Source: Lumbricus rubellus (taxonomy: Eukaryota; Annelida; Clitellata; Crassiclitellata; Lumbricidae). Taken from it: a stretch of 64,000 bases of DNA. Shown here in pieces: positions 31,313 to 43,749 of this stretch (position 1 is the first letter of the stretch; each line of letters opens with the position of its first letter). The position numbers were made by a program, and so were the translations under genes. Where the stretch lies: assembly GCA_945859605.1 (NCBI GenBank), contig OX243827.1, forward strand, positions 20,214,954 through 20,278,953, given 5' to 3'. The notes under the pieces are model-generated. The model ran no database searches. It saw only the letters and a list, made by a program, of their open reading frames with translations, and had not been told where the DNA came from.

Positions 31313-31839
31313 GGAGTTGGGGTTTCAACCTCTAGTCTTTTTAAAGCCCCATAATAGAGTACGTATTTGACACCCCAATTCCAAGTGGATCACAGTTCAA
31401 CCCTCCCCCCCCCCCCATTTATTTTTCCGCAATTATCACACTGTATATGTACAGTCGCTACATAAAAGCCCTTTTACATTTACACGTAGCCTATAGGCTA
31501 CTCCTTACACTTTCACCTGGTCCGTTAATCATGAAGGACTGGCATTACGGGGTCCATTATTTTGCAAACCGCTCGAGCCACGCCTGATAAACTTCACACG
31601 TACACAGCCCAGCGAACATCCTAACACAGACAGGAGACGGGAGTCTGGTTGATTAAACTGACTCATTAGGTTTCAAAGAATGTCTCGCAAGCTCCTAATT
31701 ACTCGAAAGCCGGCCGAAGCGGAAGGAAGGAACTGCTGTGAAATTAACTCTTTCGGTACCGACGAGACTCAGTGCGGATGGTGTGTCTTGGACGGAAAGG
31801 GTTAAATGGCTTTTGGCTCGTAACTGGGAAATTGGGTGG
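31313..31839. other. Anonymous DNA
   Basis: Poly-C at 31404-31416, otherwise featureless. Confidence 0.45.
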
Positions 31840-32305
31840 CGTGGGTGGCTGGATGGATGGGTTAAATGGATGGCTGAGTGGATGGATATATAATGTGTAG
31901 AAACTTAGATGGATAACACGGACAGATACAATTGGTATTAGATGGATGGATGGAAGGGTTGGTGGATGGATGGGTGGATGGATGATTGTGATAGAATTAC
32001 AAGTACCGGTAACTACTGAATTTGAGAATACGAATGAATGACTAAATGCAAATGGAAATAAACGATGGATGGATGGTTGTATGGATGGATGGATGTATGG
32101 ATAGCTAGATAGATGGATGGATGGATGTATGGATAGCTAGATAGATGGATGGATGGATGGATGGATGGATGGATGGATGGATGGGTGAGTGAATGAGTGA
32201 GTGGGTGGGTTGGTGGACGGATGGATGGATGCATCGATTGATGTACCTATTGATCGATGGATGAATAAATGGATGAATAAATGAATGGATGGATGGATGT
32301 GCGTT
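31840..32305 (+). repeat. (GGAT)n tetranucleotide repeat
   Basis: Interrupted GGAT/GGTT/GAAT units. A 29-bp phrase with GTATGGATAGCTAGATAGAT occurs twice (about 32095 and 32129). Confidence 0.95.
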
Positions 32306-32914
32306 GGCACTGGGTGAAGGGTGACGGCATTCCGTGGTTGCCTTTCAATCGTGTCGACGTCCTTGTTGAATTAACCCATTTGGGCAAGCATGAAATTTAA
32401 TGGTCCAGTGCCATTCAAGAGGGTCGTCTTCATCTTGCCCTGCTGCTGCTGCTGCTGCGGCTGCTGCTCGGCTCAAATTCGATCAGTTTTCTTTGTCCAG
32501 GGGCATGTCCAAGGCAGGCTGGCCCCCGCCCCGGCCCAGCCCCCGCCCCTGCACCAACAGCAGGAGGCGTCGTTATCAGGGCCGGACAGACGTTCGACGG
32601 TCGTGCCCCTTTATGCATCTCAATGGGGTTGTTCCAGCCGCTGCCTCCAGTCGTCCAAATGAAATTTCGATTGGAGTCCATTTCCGGATGACTAATCCGG
32701 CGTCTGGTGTTGGGTGGACATCTCCAGAACATCATCAGTTCATCGGTTGGTGCATGTGCTGTGTATGATGTGATGTGTATGATATGATCCAGTGCAATAC
32801 GGATGTGTTTGATGTTGTCCTCTTTTCGTGGCTCTAAGTGTGCGTGAACGACTGTGTTACAGAACGCCGATCGTGCTGGGCAGTTGTGTGAGACGTTTCT
32901 ACCCAGTTCCTGGT
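32306..32914. other. GC-richer anonymous DNA with a CTG run
   Basis: (CTG)n at 32440-32467. Open frames of ~120 codons in both directions have no known similarity and shift around the repeat. Not convincing as genes. Confidence 0.4.
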
Positions 32915-33200
32915 GGTGGTGGTGGTGGTGGTGGTGGTGGTGGTGGTGGTGGTGGTGGTGTTGGTGGCGGTGGTGGTGGTGGTGTGGTGGTGGTGTGGTG
33001 GTGGTGGTGGTGATGATATGATAGTGATGATGATGATGAGGAGGAGGTGGAGGAGGAGGAGGAGATGCGGGTGCAGGAGAAGAGGAAGATGAGCAGAAGG
33101 AGGAGCAGAAGGAGAAATAGGAGGAGAAGAAAGAGGAGCAGGAGGAAGATGAGGAGGCTTGGAAGGGGAGGAGGAAAAGGATTAACAGGAGAAGCAGAAG
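32915..33200 (+). repeat. (GGT)n followed by polypurine (GGA)n
   Basis: GGT 32915-33012, GAT 33015-33035, then GGAG/GAA to about 33200. Confidence 0.95.
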
Positions 33201-34099
33201 AGGGAAGATGACAATGTCGATGACGACTATGTGGGATTGCTGTGGTTTTATTGTTCACCTCTAACTTGAAATAATCGTTTCATATCCATGAGGTATAATT
33301 CCGTGTAATAATATTATAATTGCAGTTTCGTGAACAATAAACCTGGAAAAGTCTGTTGTTGGACACGCGCTGCAGCAGACTTATCGAACCTCATGATTAA
33401 TTTTGGTATAAAAATCGGGCGCCATAAAAATTCATCTACTCATTACCCAATGCAGCATACCATGTTAGCAGGCACCATGAGCCAACGTGAGCTAAAAGCA
33501 CAAGACCTTCCTGTCTGAGAGTGAGAGAAGCCTTTAAACTAGCACTCCAGAAGCAATTTAGATTAGGCTGTATATGATCACCACGACCCCACGAGGGCTG
33601 TTAGAAATCCACGTGTGGGGTAGTGACGCAGAGGTGGGGGATGGAGTTGAGAAGAGAGGGTGGTAGGAAGGGAGGGATGGAGGGAGGAAGGAGGGTGTCT
33701 CGTAAACAATGGGATTACTACAATAGCATCTGCGATGTTTCACGGAGGTGTGATTCAGCGGTTGGCGTGATTGATGGGAGAACTGTATAACCATTTGGTC
33801 CGAGTGTTTCGTCACTGCTTTGGAATTTCCTCGCCGATCCTATCGGGATCTGTCTGTCTGGTCTTGTTTATCTTACTCACCGTACAGTTTGACCGACGTG
33901 TGGAGAGTGCGTGTGTGGAAGGTGTGGAAGAGATGATAATATATGAGGAAAGTAGTGGCCAAGAGCTTCCAGATGTTATAACGGGTCATTCTACTATAAA
34001 CAGTCCAGTTAGCACTTAGCAGCAACGCACTGAAATATATTAATGTCTGGTGGGTCGAGTGTTACTGCTTTATTGAGCGCCAGTCACCGGCGTCTCCGT
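33201..34099. other. Anonymous DNA
   Basis: 33640-33700 is GGA-rich. An open frame at 33771-34019 (+) has no recognised family. Confidence 0.4.
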
Positions 34100-34312
34100 C
34101 ACATTTACTGTATTGTATTGTATTGCACTGTATTTTATTTATTAGATTGTTCTATATTGTATTGCACTATAGAGTCTATTGTATTGTAATGTATTGCATT
34201 GTACTAAATTGTATTGTATTGCATTGTATTGTACTGTATTTTTTTGTATTGGATTGCTCTGTATTGTATTGTATTGTACTATATTGTATTGTGTTGTATT
34301 GTATTGTATTTG
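34100..34312 (+). repeat. (TATTG)n pentanucleotide repeat
   Basis: About 40 units of TATTG/TACTG, all frames open. Confidence 0.95.
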
Positions 34313-35584
34313 ATCATTTATAAAAACGTATATCTAGTAGGGTGAACAGTTCAGAATCGCTCCCAGTGCGCAAGGCTCTGCGAGAAGACGCATGTTTTGA
34401 GAAGAGAGAAGGAAAAAGATAGAATTGTAGAGCGAACAGAAGTCCTGAGAAAGTGCATTCCAAAGAGAAGGACCAATTGAGGCAAATGATCGAGACTGAG
34501 TCATAGCATGCAGTTCTAGAGTGATGAACCAAGAGGTCAAATCTGTTAAATGAACCAAGTGGACGGAGTGAGGAATTGGTAGAATTACGAAGCAAGCAAT
34601 CTGAAGACTTTTTCAGTCGAGGTTTTTCTCATGTTTGAAGCCGCTTTCAATAGAAGACTGAATCATAATATATGTATATATTATATAATATATATACGGC
34701 ATGTTACAAGCTAAAGCTTCCTCAGCCTAAAGCCTCTTTCCGTTCAAAGCCTCTTTCATTCTGAAGCCTTTTCATAGAGAGTGCTGCCTCTTGAAACCTT
34801 TCTCAATCTGAAGCGCCTTTCAACGTTCAATCTATTTTGATCTGAAGCCTTTTGTTTTTTGAGACATTTTTATCCATATCTACTGTGTAAGAGGCCTTTC
34901 AACACTGCGGCCTTTGATCCAAAAATCTGTTACTTTGCAGGTTGCGTTTCTTATCAAGCCTTTTGATATTCAGCCCTTGGGCTGGAAGTTGTTTTTTACT
35001 CAATCTTCCAATCAAACAGAACTGACATTTACATTTCTTTTAACTCGCCGTAAATCAGCGCTGAAGTTGTGATATTGTAGGCCTACGTCACAAACATATG
35101 TAGAAGTTGGGCCTTTATTGACTTTTACGATCATTTTGAAGTCAGAAAGTTGTAGGCTGCCCAATTGTGACACTGATTCTATTCTTATAAAGATGCAAAC
35201 TAAAGTGCATGAAGGTGCAATTTATAGTCTATACTTTTAAGAAGATGCAAGTTAAAGCACTGTAAAGACACAAACTAGATCGTATGAAGAAACAATCTAT
35301 ATTATGATGATACAAAATATAATACAAACGAAGAGTCGAACTATAGTGCCATAGTATACGAAGATATAACCCACACCACTGCGAAGTTCCAAACAATATA
35401 CATGTATAGCGCGCTATAATTATATAGGAAGCCACAAACTACATCCTATGATACTATAGTTTATATCCCAACTAAGATACACAACCCGCATGCTCGTGAA
35501 TACTCCTACTGTTTCGTACGAAGATATAGTTCTAATCTTCAGTCTGCAGTATCTTCATGAAGATACAGTCCGTTGAGCCATGTA
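34313..35584. other. Degenerate repeats, no gene
   Basis: 34690-34990 repeats AAGCCTCTTTC-like words at irregular spacing. 35190-35580 repeats GAAGATGCAA/GAAGATATA-like words about every 40 bp. Both look like old decayed minisatellites. Confidence 0.5.
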
Positions 35585-36582
35585 CACTGTGCCCCATAAA
35601 AAAACACCAAATTGTTTTGCAAATATCTCTAATACCTGATGACATATCAAGCTAAAATTTCCTAAATATTTAGAGAAGTGGACCAAGAATATGATTCCAA
35701 AATTTCATGAAATAAAGTTGAACGGATAAAAAGATATGAATATTTAAACTTCATATACCGAAATTGCAGTTTACAAGCAATTTTCTGTCAGATTCAATAA
35801 AAAGTAAGCCAAACAATTTTTTTTACATCTCTGATGTCTGATGAGTAATCATAAAAACTTTTTCCATTTATTTAGGGAATTGAACCAAGAATAGGATTCC
35901 AAAATTTCATGTCATAAATGTGAAGGGATAGAAAGATATGGATATTTCAACTTCATCACCCGAAATTTCAGTTTTCAGCAAGTCTGTTATTGTGTAGACT
36001 TCATTTCTCCCACATTATGGCCTCCGAACAGTCCAGATTTGAATCCTGTCGACTATAAAATGTGGAGCGTGATGCAAGATCGAGCCTACCAGACAACAAT
36101 CCATGATATAAACGATCTGAAGCAACGCTTGTTGGAAGTGCGGGATGGCCTGAACCAGAGGATAATCGACGTTGCTGTTGCCATTGCAATGGCGCCAGTG
36201 CCCTCAGGCTTGCGTGCAAGCAGGAGGGGGACATTTTGAGCATCTTATTTAATTAAATTATCAAACTATACTGTTGGAGTCATATTGTTAGTTCAATTCT
36301 CTACATATCTGGAAAATTTTAGAATGATTAATCATCAGGCATTGGAGATAATAGGGAAACAGTTTATCGAATCTGACAGAAAATTGCTTGTAAACTGCAA
36401 TTTCGGTATATGAAGTTTAAATATTCATATCTTTTTATCCGCTCAACATTATTTCATGAAATGTTGGAATCATTTTCTCGGTCCACTTCTCTAAATATTT
36501 GGAAAATTTTAGCTTGATATGTCATCAGGTATTAGAGATATTTGCAAAACAATTTGGTGTGTTTTTTTTATGGGGCACAGTG
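35585..36582 (+). mobile_element. Mariner-like element, 998 bp, with duplicated long termini
   Basis: Ends CACTGTGCCCCATAAAAAAA, inverted at 36563-36582, flanked by TA (35583-35584, 36583-36584). Terminal similarity runs about 200 bp. On the left the ~200-bp terminal segment is followed by a diverged direct copy (about 35800-35985). On the right, a truncated second copy lies inside (about 36300-36365). A transposase C-terminal fragment is between them. Confidence 0.87.
35985..36239 (+). pseudogene. Mariner transposase C-terminal fragment
   Basis: Open from about 35985 without a sensible ATG. It reads FISPTLWPPNSPDLNPVDYK, then MWSVMQDRAYQT, a ~45-residue helical tail, and stops at 36237. WPPxSPDLNPVDYxxW carries the last catalytic Asp of mariner DDD transposases. 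Unlike the 18970 copy it has no internal stop. The catalytic core upstream is missing, replaced by terminal-repeat-like DNA, so the product cannot be active. Confidence 0.87.
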
Positions 36583-36909
36583 TATATAGGCTAAGTCTTA
36601 GTTGTTGTGATGTATTGAATGCTTTGAGCCTTCGCGATCTTTTCTAATTAAGAGTGGTTGACAGATTGAAAAGACAGCACAGTCATGTATGAGCGTTGGC
36701 GTTCTCTCATTTAGTGGGACGCTGGAAATGATCTCTTTCCATCTCGTTTACAGGATATCCGGTTTGCTGCTCCTCCTCTCGTCTGCTGGCCACTGATTGA
36801 TTCACAGTATGCATCGGTTTCCAGTTTCCGATTGAGATGTGACAAATAATTTCAAGTTGGTGGTTTTACCGTTGGTTGGTTGTATATGGCGGTTGGACTG
36901 CATGTTGAT
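36583..36909. other. Anonymous DNA
   Basis: Nothing recognised. Confidence 0.45.
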
Positions 36910-37210
36910 TGACTAATTAATTGGATGGTTGACTGACTGACTGACTGGTTAGCGGGTAGGACGGATGTATGAGTGAATGTCTAACTGGCTGACTGACTGA
37001 CTGAGTGAACGAGTGAATGCCTCAGGACTAACTGATTGACTGAATGAATGATTAATTGATTGATTGGTTGATTGGTTGTTTGAATGACTGATTGACTGAT
37101 TGATTGATTGATTGACTGACTGAAAGATCAACCGACCGACTGACTAATTGATTGACTGACTGACTGATTGATTGATTGACTGACGGACTGAACGAACGAG
37201 CGAACGAATG
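36910..37210 (+). repeat. (TGAC/TGAT)n tetranucleotide repeat
   Basis: Interrupted TGACTGAT/GAACGAAT units. Confidence 0.93.
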
Positions 37211-37395
37211 AATGCGGACTATGATCTGTTTGCATTGAGAAAAAGACTTTAACGAGAACACTCATCCGGCGCACACAGACAAGGATGTACACAGATTCTG
37301 AAGAGAAACTGAAGACTGGTTTCGATTAAGGAAATGATGCAATACAAGAAGTTCTTCTGTTCGTCTCTGACCTTTTTTTACCTCTTTATAGCAAC

Positions 37396-37930
37396 AACAG
37401 ATGCACGCACATGCACACACACACACACACACAGACATACACACACATGCACACACACACACTGACACACACGCACACACGCACGCACACACACGCACAC
37501 ACACACTGACACACACGCATACACAAACATGCACACAAACACATAGGCGCGCAGAGAGACGCACCTGCCACCTACACACTTGCATCTATCCTATATATAC
37601 ATACAAACCAGTATAATACACACATGCTTACACATGCCCGCACACATCTACGTATGCGCCCCTACGCTCACGCGCACACACATGTACGCAAACGTACACG
37701 CATACGCCTACGCCCACTGCACGCAGAATTCATTTTCTGCCGACGTCGTATTCTGTTTGTTTATGTGATATGTGCGCGTGTGAGTGTGCGCACGCGTGTG
37801 CGTGTGTATGCTATGCATGTGCGTGCGTGCATGCGTACATACGTGTGTGTATATATGTATATTTGTGTGTCTGCGTGTGCGCGTGCGTGTGTGTCCGCGT
37901 GTATGTGCGTGCATGTGTGTTTTTATGCAC
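37396..37930 (+). repeat. (CA)n then (TG)n on the same strand
   Basis: 37396-37545 and 37615-37715 are CA-rich. 37765-37925 is TG-rich, so the block can fold on itself. Confidence 0.92.
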
Positions 37931-38637
37931 GGTTGCATGGTTCCTGAGTCCAGGATGTGCCCGGGGTCGGTCAACTGGCGGTGTACACAGATCGCTCTGT
38001 TGCCTCCTTCTCCTCTTCGCCCGTGGCACCGAGTCCTCCGTCGCTCCATCTATCTCGATGATCTATTATCGATGATGATCAGCGATTGTCGATCATCGAA
38101 ATCTAATATTGAAGATTGAAGTGCGTGTCTTTGACGGTCGACGGAAGCTTCAGGCTGCTGATGCTGCTGCTGCTGATGCTGCTGGTGCTGATGGGGATGC
38201 GGGTGATGCGGGTGATGATGGAGATGGTGGTGATGGTGCTTCAGAGGATGGGGATAAACACTGCGATTCGCCTGCGGTCTTCATCCTCTTCAATTATACT
38301 CTCACTGCAGCCTCTGTGTATAGTGTATACATGTACCTTTTTATGCTGAAGTATCATCATCGCTGTTTGCATTGTTATTGGAAAGGATATTATATATAGA
38401 TAGATATCAATAACTATATATCTACATCAAAGGAGACACTATTGATCGTGTTGGACAATAAATCGCCCGTCTACATGTAGAAGAGGACAGCTAATAAACG
38501 CAGAATGGCGTTTAAAGTAGGCTATAAACGACATCGACATAAAAATGAGAAATGGACGTAACTTGACATTGACGGAGAACAATGATAGATCGTTTAGTCG
38601 TACCTATCGCCACCTGATGTCTATAATCAGGAACTGA
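37931..38637. other. Anonymous DNA with CTG/GATG run
   Basis: GCTGCTGATGCTG from 38152 to 38245. No gene. Confidence 0.45.
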
Positions 38638-38822
38638 TGATGATAATGGTGATGATGATGATAATTATTACCGATGGTTATTACCATCATCGTCATCATC
38701 ATCATTGTCATCATCACTACCATTACTATTATTGTTGTTGTTGTTGATGTTGTTAATGTTTTGTTGTTGTTGTTGTTGCTCTTCTTATTGTCTTGTTGTT
38801 GTCGTTGTTGTCATTATTATTT
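38638..38822 (+). repeat. (GAT)n, (CAT)n and (GTT)n cluster
   Basis: Three trinucleotide runs in succession. Confidence 0.9.
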
Positions 38823-39730
38823 GTGTTCAGTATATTTCGTGAAACCAGTAATCATTCATTCGTTAAATTATTACTCAGAAGCACTCTCTTCGCTTGCCTA
38901 TTATTATGATGCTAATATGTAATTACAATGAATAATTACGTCAGCTATAAAAAAAAAGTAACAGCCGCAATTCAAAAGGCAAACCCAAGTGAAATATCTG
39001 CTGAAAGCGACTGCTAAGAAAGATTGCCTCGTTTTCCAATTTCCAGGTTTTTCTTAGTAATTCCAGCAAATTCCTTCGCGACATATAAAATAAAATTCAG
39101 CATTTTATGTTTTCGGATCACGAAAGAAAGTCTTCGTGGTCTGGACGTCATAGATGCAAAAGTGGACCATGGCAGTGACTCTCCCATTAACGTATTATTT
39201 TATCGATCGCCTTGAAATCTTCAATTACTATGAAACACTGTCACCTGTTGACCTGCAGACTAGCGAACCCTGTCGTCGTCGCTAGCCACTTCCAATTACG
39301 ACGAGTGTTCTTGGGTGACCGCGTAGTCGGGTGTGGTATGAGATAGGTTCCAGGGCGAAAAATCGTTCCGATGGGTCCACTTTTGGCGCGACCTCGCCGA
39401 AATGCAAGCGCCTTGGTGCGTTGACTCCGACGTATGAAACGAAACATTTAATGGGTGGAGAAAAGAGAAGCCAAAACAGTTGTCTTCAATTAAATACACA
39501 ATTAAGTAGTAAGTAAAGTAAAGTCCCATCCCGTTCCATGAGGAACACAGGGAGGCGCTCACTTTTTTTTTCCATAGCCCTGAGCCAGCGTTGGACGAAT
39601 CCCAAGGTCCTGGACACGGGGCCAGTGTATCGCAGGACTTGCTGTTTACTTCCCAGCTTACGCCGGTACCAAATTATACTGCTCGGTGACAACAGATCAA
39701 TTATGGGAAAATGAATCTTGAGGATCGAAG
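38823..39730. other. Anonymous DNA
   Basis: Several 60-90-codon frames, none of recognised family. Confidence 0.4.
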
Positions 39731-39734
39731 TAGG

Positions 39735-39815
39735 GAACGGTGGCCACGTGGTTAGGGGAGGGGGTCGGCCTGTAACGCGGAGAGTAGGCCTACGGGCTCG
39801 AGCCCCAAGCGGTCA
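39735..39815 (+). repeat. tRNA-like sequence, probably another SINE head
   Basis: GGTGGCCACGTGGTTAGGGG resembles box A and GGGCTCGAGCCCC resembles box B at about the right spacing. The acceptor arms do not pair well, so it is not a functional tRNA gene. Confidence 0.35.
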
Positions 39816-40007
39816 TTGCACATGTATATAGGAACTTTGAGCATTAAACTTTCTCGCACAATAGTTTGCTCAGTCCCATCAAAATTCCTTATGACCGCAT
39901 GTATACTTCTTTTTCTTTGGTAGGAAAGCAATATCAAGTACCTATAACTATGTATAGGCCTATTATACACAATTGTACATGTATTTCCATACGTTCATTT
40001 CAAGAAT

Positions 40008-40065
40008 TTATCTAGCACCCATTCAAGAGGTCCACTCATTGGCGCTCCCAGTCCAACCACGGTCA
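40008..40065 (-). repeat. Orphan SINE/LINE tail
   Basis: TCTAGCACCCATTCAAGAGG then CACTCATTGGCGCTCCCAG: decayed inverted tail. Confidence 0.5.
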
Positions 40066-40706
40066 TACGAATAGGTAAGCAGCCTGTAAAACACTGTAAA
40101 TCTTATAATTATGCGCAACAGACTTATCTCTAACGGGAAATTATTCCAAGCAGATGGACCTACAACTGAGAAAGTACGTATCTAATACTGTATGCATGTA
40201 TTCATGTCTTGTTATGTATATTGTATTGTATATTTTATATTGCACTGCAAACGGTAGGCTATATGAGCCGGGTATTTCTATTCATAGCGAGAAATTTCCG
40301 CGCTCTGCTTACATACCAACGAATCAAAATATTTGCTGGGAATGTTTTCTCGCGGACATCGTCTGCTTGGCTTCACGGCAGCCACCGCCGTATCCGTTGG
40401 TCAATGTGTGCTCGGTCTATCCCTGGCCTCCCCGGTCCTCCCTTGTCTCCCCCTGGTCTCCCCTGGTCTCCCCCGGTCTTCCCTTGTCTCCTCTGGTCTC
40501 CTCTGGTCTCCTCTGGTCTGCTCCTCAGTTTGCCGCCATTTGAAAGAGATGTTTACATTACCGTGAAAAGAAGTAGTCCAGCAATGCGTCCGATCGATCA
40601 TTCCGCGCAGCCTGACTACCAGATGGCGTTTTGTCGAAATGACGGCCGAGCGTCTCCGCCCCCAGTGCACCTTCCACGTCTGTATGTGTGTGTATGTATG
40701 TATGTA
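40066..40706. other. Anonymous DNA with a CTCCCCTGGT minisatellite
   Basis: 40426-40520 repeats CCCCTGGTCTCC/CTCTGGTCTCC-like units. Open frames crossing it are artefacts. Confidence 0.5.
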
Positions 40707-40935
40707 TGTTGGCCGCGTTGGTGTAGAGGTATGTTCGGTGCCTTGGAGTCGGAAAGTTGCGGGTTCGAATCCACCTCAAGCCGCCGGGTAGGGCCCTGAG
40801 CAAGTCTTCACTCGCAATAATTTGCTCATTCGCTTCGGCTTGAAACTCCGATTCAGTGTCAGCGCTGTAGTCGGATGCACCTCTGAGTAGCAATCATGAA
40901 AGGGCGTTAAAACAAGTGTCCATACATACACTTGT
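40707..40935 (+). mobile_element. tRNA-derived SINE, full length
   Basis: GGCCGCGTTGGTGTAGAGGT head, GGGTTCGAATCC box B, GAAACTCCGATTCAGTGTCA body, CCTCTGAGTAGCAATCATGA tail, ending CATACATACA. Confidence 0.8.
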
Positions 40936-41211
40936 ATCAGAACTCGCTACATTGCACCTTTTGTATTTCGCAAAGGGATGTAGCTGAGTGATTGATTGAT
41001 TGTTTGATTTATTGATTCGAAAAACAAAGGTCTGATTGATTGATTGATTAGTTGATTGATTGATTGATTGATCGCTTGAATAAAATAATGAACGAACTGC
41101 TATTCGTTCTTCTGTTATTCTTTCGCTTTATTTGTCCTTCAGCGCCTCAGCTGCGTAAGCACTAAGCACGCATGAAAAACCGTCGCTCCAGACAGCCATT
41201 GTTTGTGGAGA
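40936..41211. other. (GATT)n and anonymous DNA
   Basis: GATT units at 40990-41090. Confidence 0.7.
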
Positions 41212-41215
41212 CAAT

Positions 41216-41290
<75 letters not shown>
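41212..41290 (+). repeat. (CAG)n trinucleotide repeat
   Basis: About 25 CAG units with one TAG interruption. Confidence 0.97.
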
Positions 41291-42394
41291 TGACTTTGCG
41301 CCGGTTCTGCGACGCTTATAATATGCTGCTCAGATTGCGTCGGCACTTCAGCCTAAGCGACCCTGTTATTATAGTCTCTGTTGGTCGAGAGAGATAGGCC
41401 GCCTTTGACGTCCGCACTTCATGACCTGCGAATCGCGTAGATCGATCATTTAGTCAAAACTTGTGGCGTCAGATTCGTCAAATTAACGTGGAAATGAGAA
41501 ATGACCGGTGAACACCGTGGGCCCCAGGAGGAGGCTGATCATGATCACCCGGGTTTGGGGGTAGTGGGGGTGGGGGGGGGAGTGGCACGCCTTTGAGGGC
41601 TACATTTCTTAATCTGTATGGAAACTGGTTGTTTCTACACGTAAACATGCATACATGTAGATCTATTATATACAAGACACGATTATAGGTATACATATTT
41701 GTTATGTACGAGTATGAGCGATTTTGTGAGTGTGTATGGGCGTGTAGGTGTAGTTGATAAAGTGGTATCGTATTGCATTTATGGATTTATATAGCGCCTG
41801 TAGCGCAGAATGACTTTTCGGAGGCGCTCTCAGCATGGAGACTACGGGTGCGGAACGAGCATATAATATTACTCGCTTCACAGCACCTTTTATCCTCGAA
41901 ATGTTACTTAAATTCCCAACTAGTTTTATCAGTGAGTAACATGAATGACTCATACAGTATCGGGCTGTTTTACCAGCCATGAACCTTCCACAAGCTTCTT
42001 CCATCCTGTATACCCTCTAAATTATTCTTTCTAAATCTCGCGATCCCGAAACCCTTACCCTTACCTCCTCTTCCGCACACTTTAATATTAGTCAACGCAA
42101 GCTGCAGGCGAGAAGTATACTTATTATTTATTTAATAGAAGCACTGCTCAGAAGCGCTCCCGACCCCGCCGTGCAATATATATTATCGGAATCTGATTCC
42201 TGTTGCTGCATTTGGGTAGATAGATTGGTTAGTATTTCCATCCGATTGCCTCCTTCCTTCCTTCCCCATTCTTCATCCTTTCTTCCCTTTCCATCCCATT
42301 ACCTCATCCCTTCCTTCCCCATTCCTCTCCTGCGACGAATCCTGCAGGTGGCCATGCACTCATCTTCACGTCTCCTATCTCCATCGGATGCCGT
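41291..42394. other. Anonymous DNA with an orphan tail
   Basis: 41785-41840 (TTATATAGCGCCTGTAGCGC ... GGAGGCGCTCTCAGC) is an inverted SINE/LINE tail. 42130-42170 has CTGCTCAGAAGCGCTCCCGA, another remnant. Poly-G at 41571-41581. Confidence 0.45.
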
Positions 42395-42540
42395 CGTATA
42401 TATATATATATATATACAGTACACGTACAATGCATATATATATATTTATATACATATGCTACATATGCACATAGGCCTACATATACATAATTATACGTCT
42501 ATACATATACATACACGTATATAATATATATGCATATACC
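42395..42540. repeat. (AT)n/(ATAC)n tract
   Basis: Alternating TATA and TACATA runs. Confidence 0.9.
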
Positions 42541-42654
42541 AGAGCCCTCGTCCACTTGAGCTGATGGTCTGGGATGTGAGAAGGAGAGAGAGACAGATTG
42601 CTGGTGGCGTTGTTGTTATCAGTTGAGTCGACTTCACTTCGATCGGAAGTGGAA

Positions 42655-43110
42655 AAGGTCTTCATCCTCATCGTCGTCATCCTCATCGTCTTCATCGTCG
42701 TCATCGTCGTCATCGTTGCCTCAGGCTAATTCTTCTGCCAGCGCTCGAGTCCCTGAGATAAGATGGAGGAGGCTGTTTAGGCTGATGGCTCTGCTGACGG
42801 TCAGTCTGTGGGTCTCTCTGTGTCTGTCTGTCTGTGGGTCTGTCTGTGTGTTTGTTCGTCTGCCTACAGATCTGTCTGCGGGTCTGTTTGTCCGTCTGCC
42901 TACGGATCTGTCTGTGGGTCTGCGGGTCTGTTTGTCCGTCGTCTGTCTGTCCTTCTTTTGGTGGGTCTGTCTGTCTCTGTTTGTGGGTCTGTCTGTGTCT
43001 GGTCTGTCTGTGTGTCTGGTCTGCCTGTGTATGGGTTTATCTGGTCCGCCTGTGGATCTGTCTGTCTGGGTGTCTTTCTATCCGTATAGGTCTGTCTCTC
43101 TCTGAGTCTG
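42655..43110 (+). repeat. (CATCGT)n then (TCTG)n
   Basis: CATCGT at 42662-42715. TCTGTCTGTGGG-type units occupy 42800-43110. Confidence 0.9.
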
Positions 43111-43267
43111 TCTGCCATGCAGTAGAGTTGCACTGGACCGTGTCTTGACGGCTGACGTTCGATTGCTGTTGCATCGGTTTAGTTAATTTGTTTTTGATGC
43201 AATCATCCGTGACCATCTTCTTGCAGACGTCTGCGCTAACGATTCATCCTTCGAGCTACAAATTATG

Positions 43268-43297
43268 AGACCAGCATTAAGCGCAGAGTAAAGATGA
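43268..43297 (+). repeat. Left copy of a 30-bp direct repeat
   Basis: GAGACCAGCATTAAGCGCAG plus AG(T/A)AAAGATG; the second copy is at 43754-43783, one mismatch. They bracket an AT tract and the hAT-like element. Confidence 0.85.
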
Positions 43298-43309
43298 GCA
43301 TTGAATATT

Positions 43310-43350
<41 letters not shown>

Positions 43351-43413
43351 TATATATAATATGCAAATATAAGGTATAAATTATATATATACATTTTTCA
43401 CATTTAAATATAA
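43310..43413. repeat. (CA)n/(TA)n tract
   Basis: ACACACACATATATATATAT then AT-rich to 43413. Confidence 0.9.
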
Positions 43414-43421
43414 TATTGAGA

Positions 43422-43749
43422 CATAGGCGTACGAGGCGGGGGTGCAGAGGGGGCAGTTGCCCCCCACTTTCGGGCTAGTCTGGTTGGTTTTTCGGGCAAA
43501 GACAGACGAATGACTAAAAAAAGGTCGTCAACTTTCGGGCAAGTCAGGTTTTTCGGGCAAAGAGAAACCGAATGACTAAAAAAAAGGTCGCCAACTTTCG
43601 GGCACGTCCGGTTTTTCGGGCAAAGAGAGACCAAATGACTAGAAAAAAGGTCGTCAACTTTTTTACGGTTAGACGGATATATTTTTCGGGCAGAAGTTCA
43701 ATCTTTGCCCCCCCCCCCCCCCACTGCTAAAATCTCCCGTACGCCTATG
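43422..43749. mobile_element. hAT-like MITE, 328 bp, perfect 8-bp target duplication
   Basis: CATAGGCGTACG (left) and CGTACGCCTATG (right) are perfectly inverted. tattgaga flanks at 43414-43421 and 43750-43757. The interior has three ~65-bp repeats containing GACTAAAAAAAGGTCGTCAA and TTTTTCGGGCAAAGA, then poly-C. Internal resemblance and length (327 vs 328 bp) link it to the element at 21627 despite different terminal sequences. Confidence 0.9.

Noticed and set aside
32400..32768. Overlapping ~120-codon frames around a CTG run
   Set aside because: Both strands and several frames are open because of GC content; no family resemblance and no splice context that decides.
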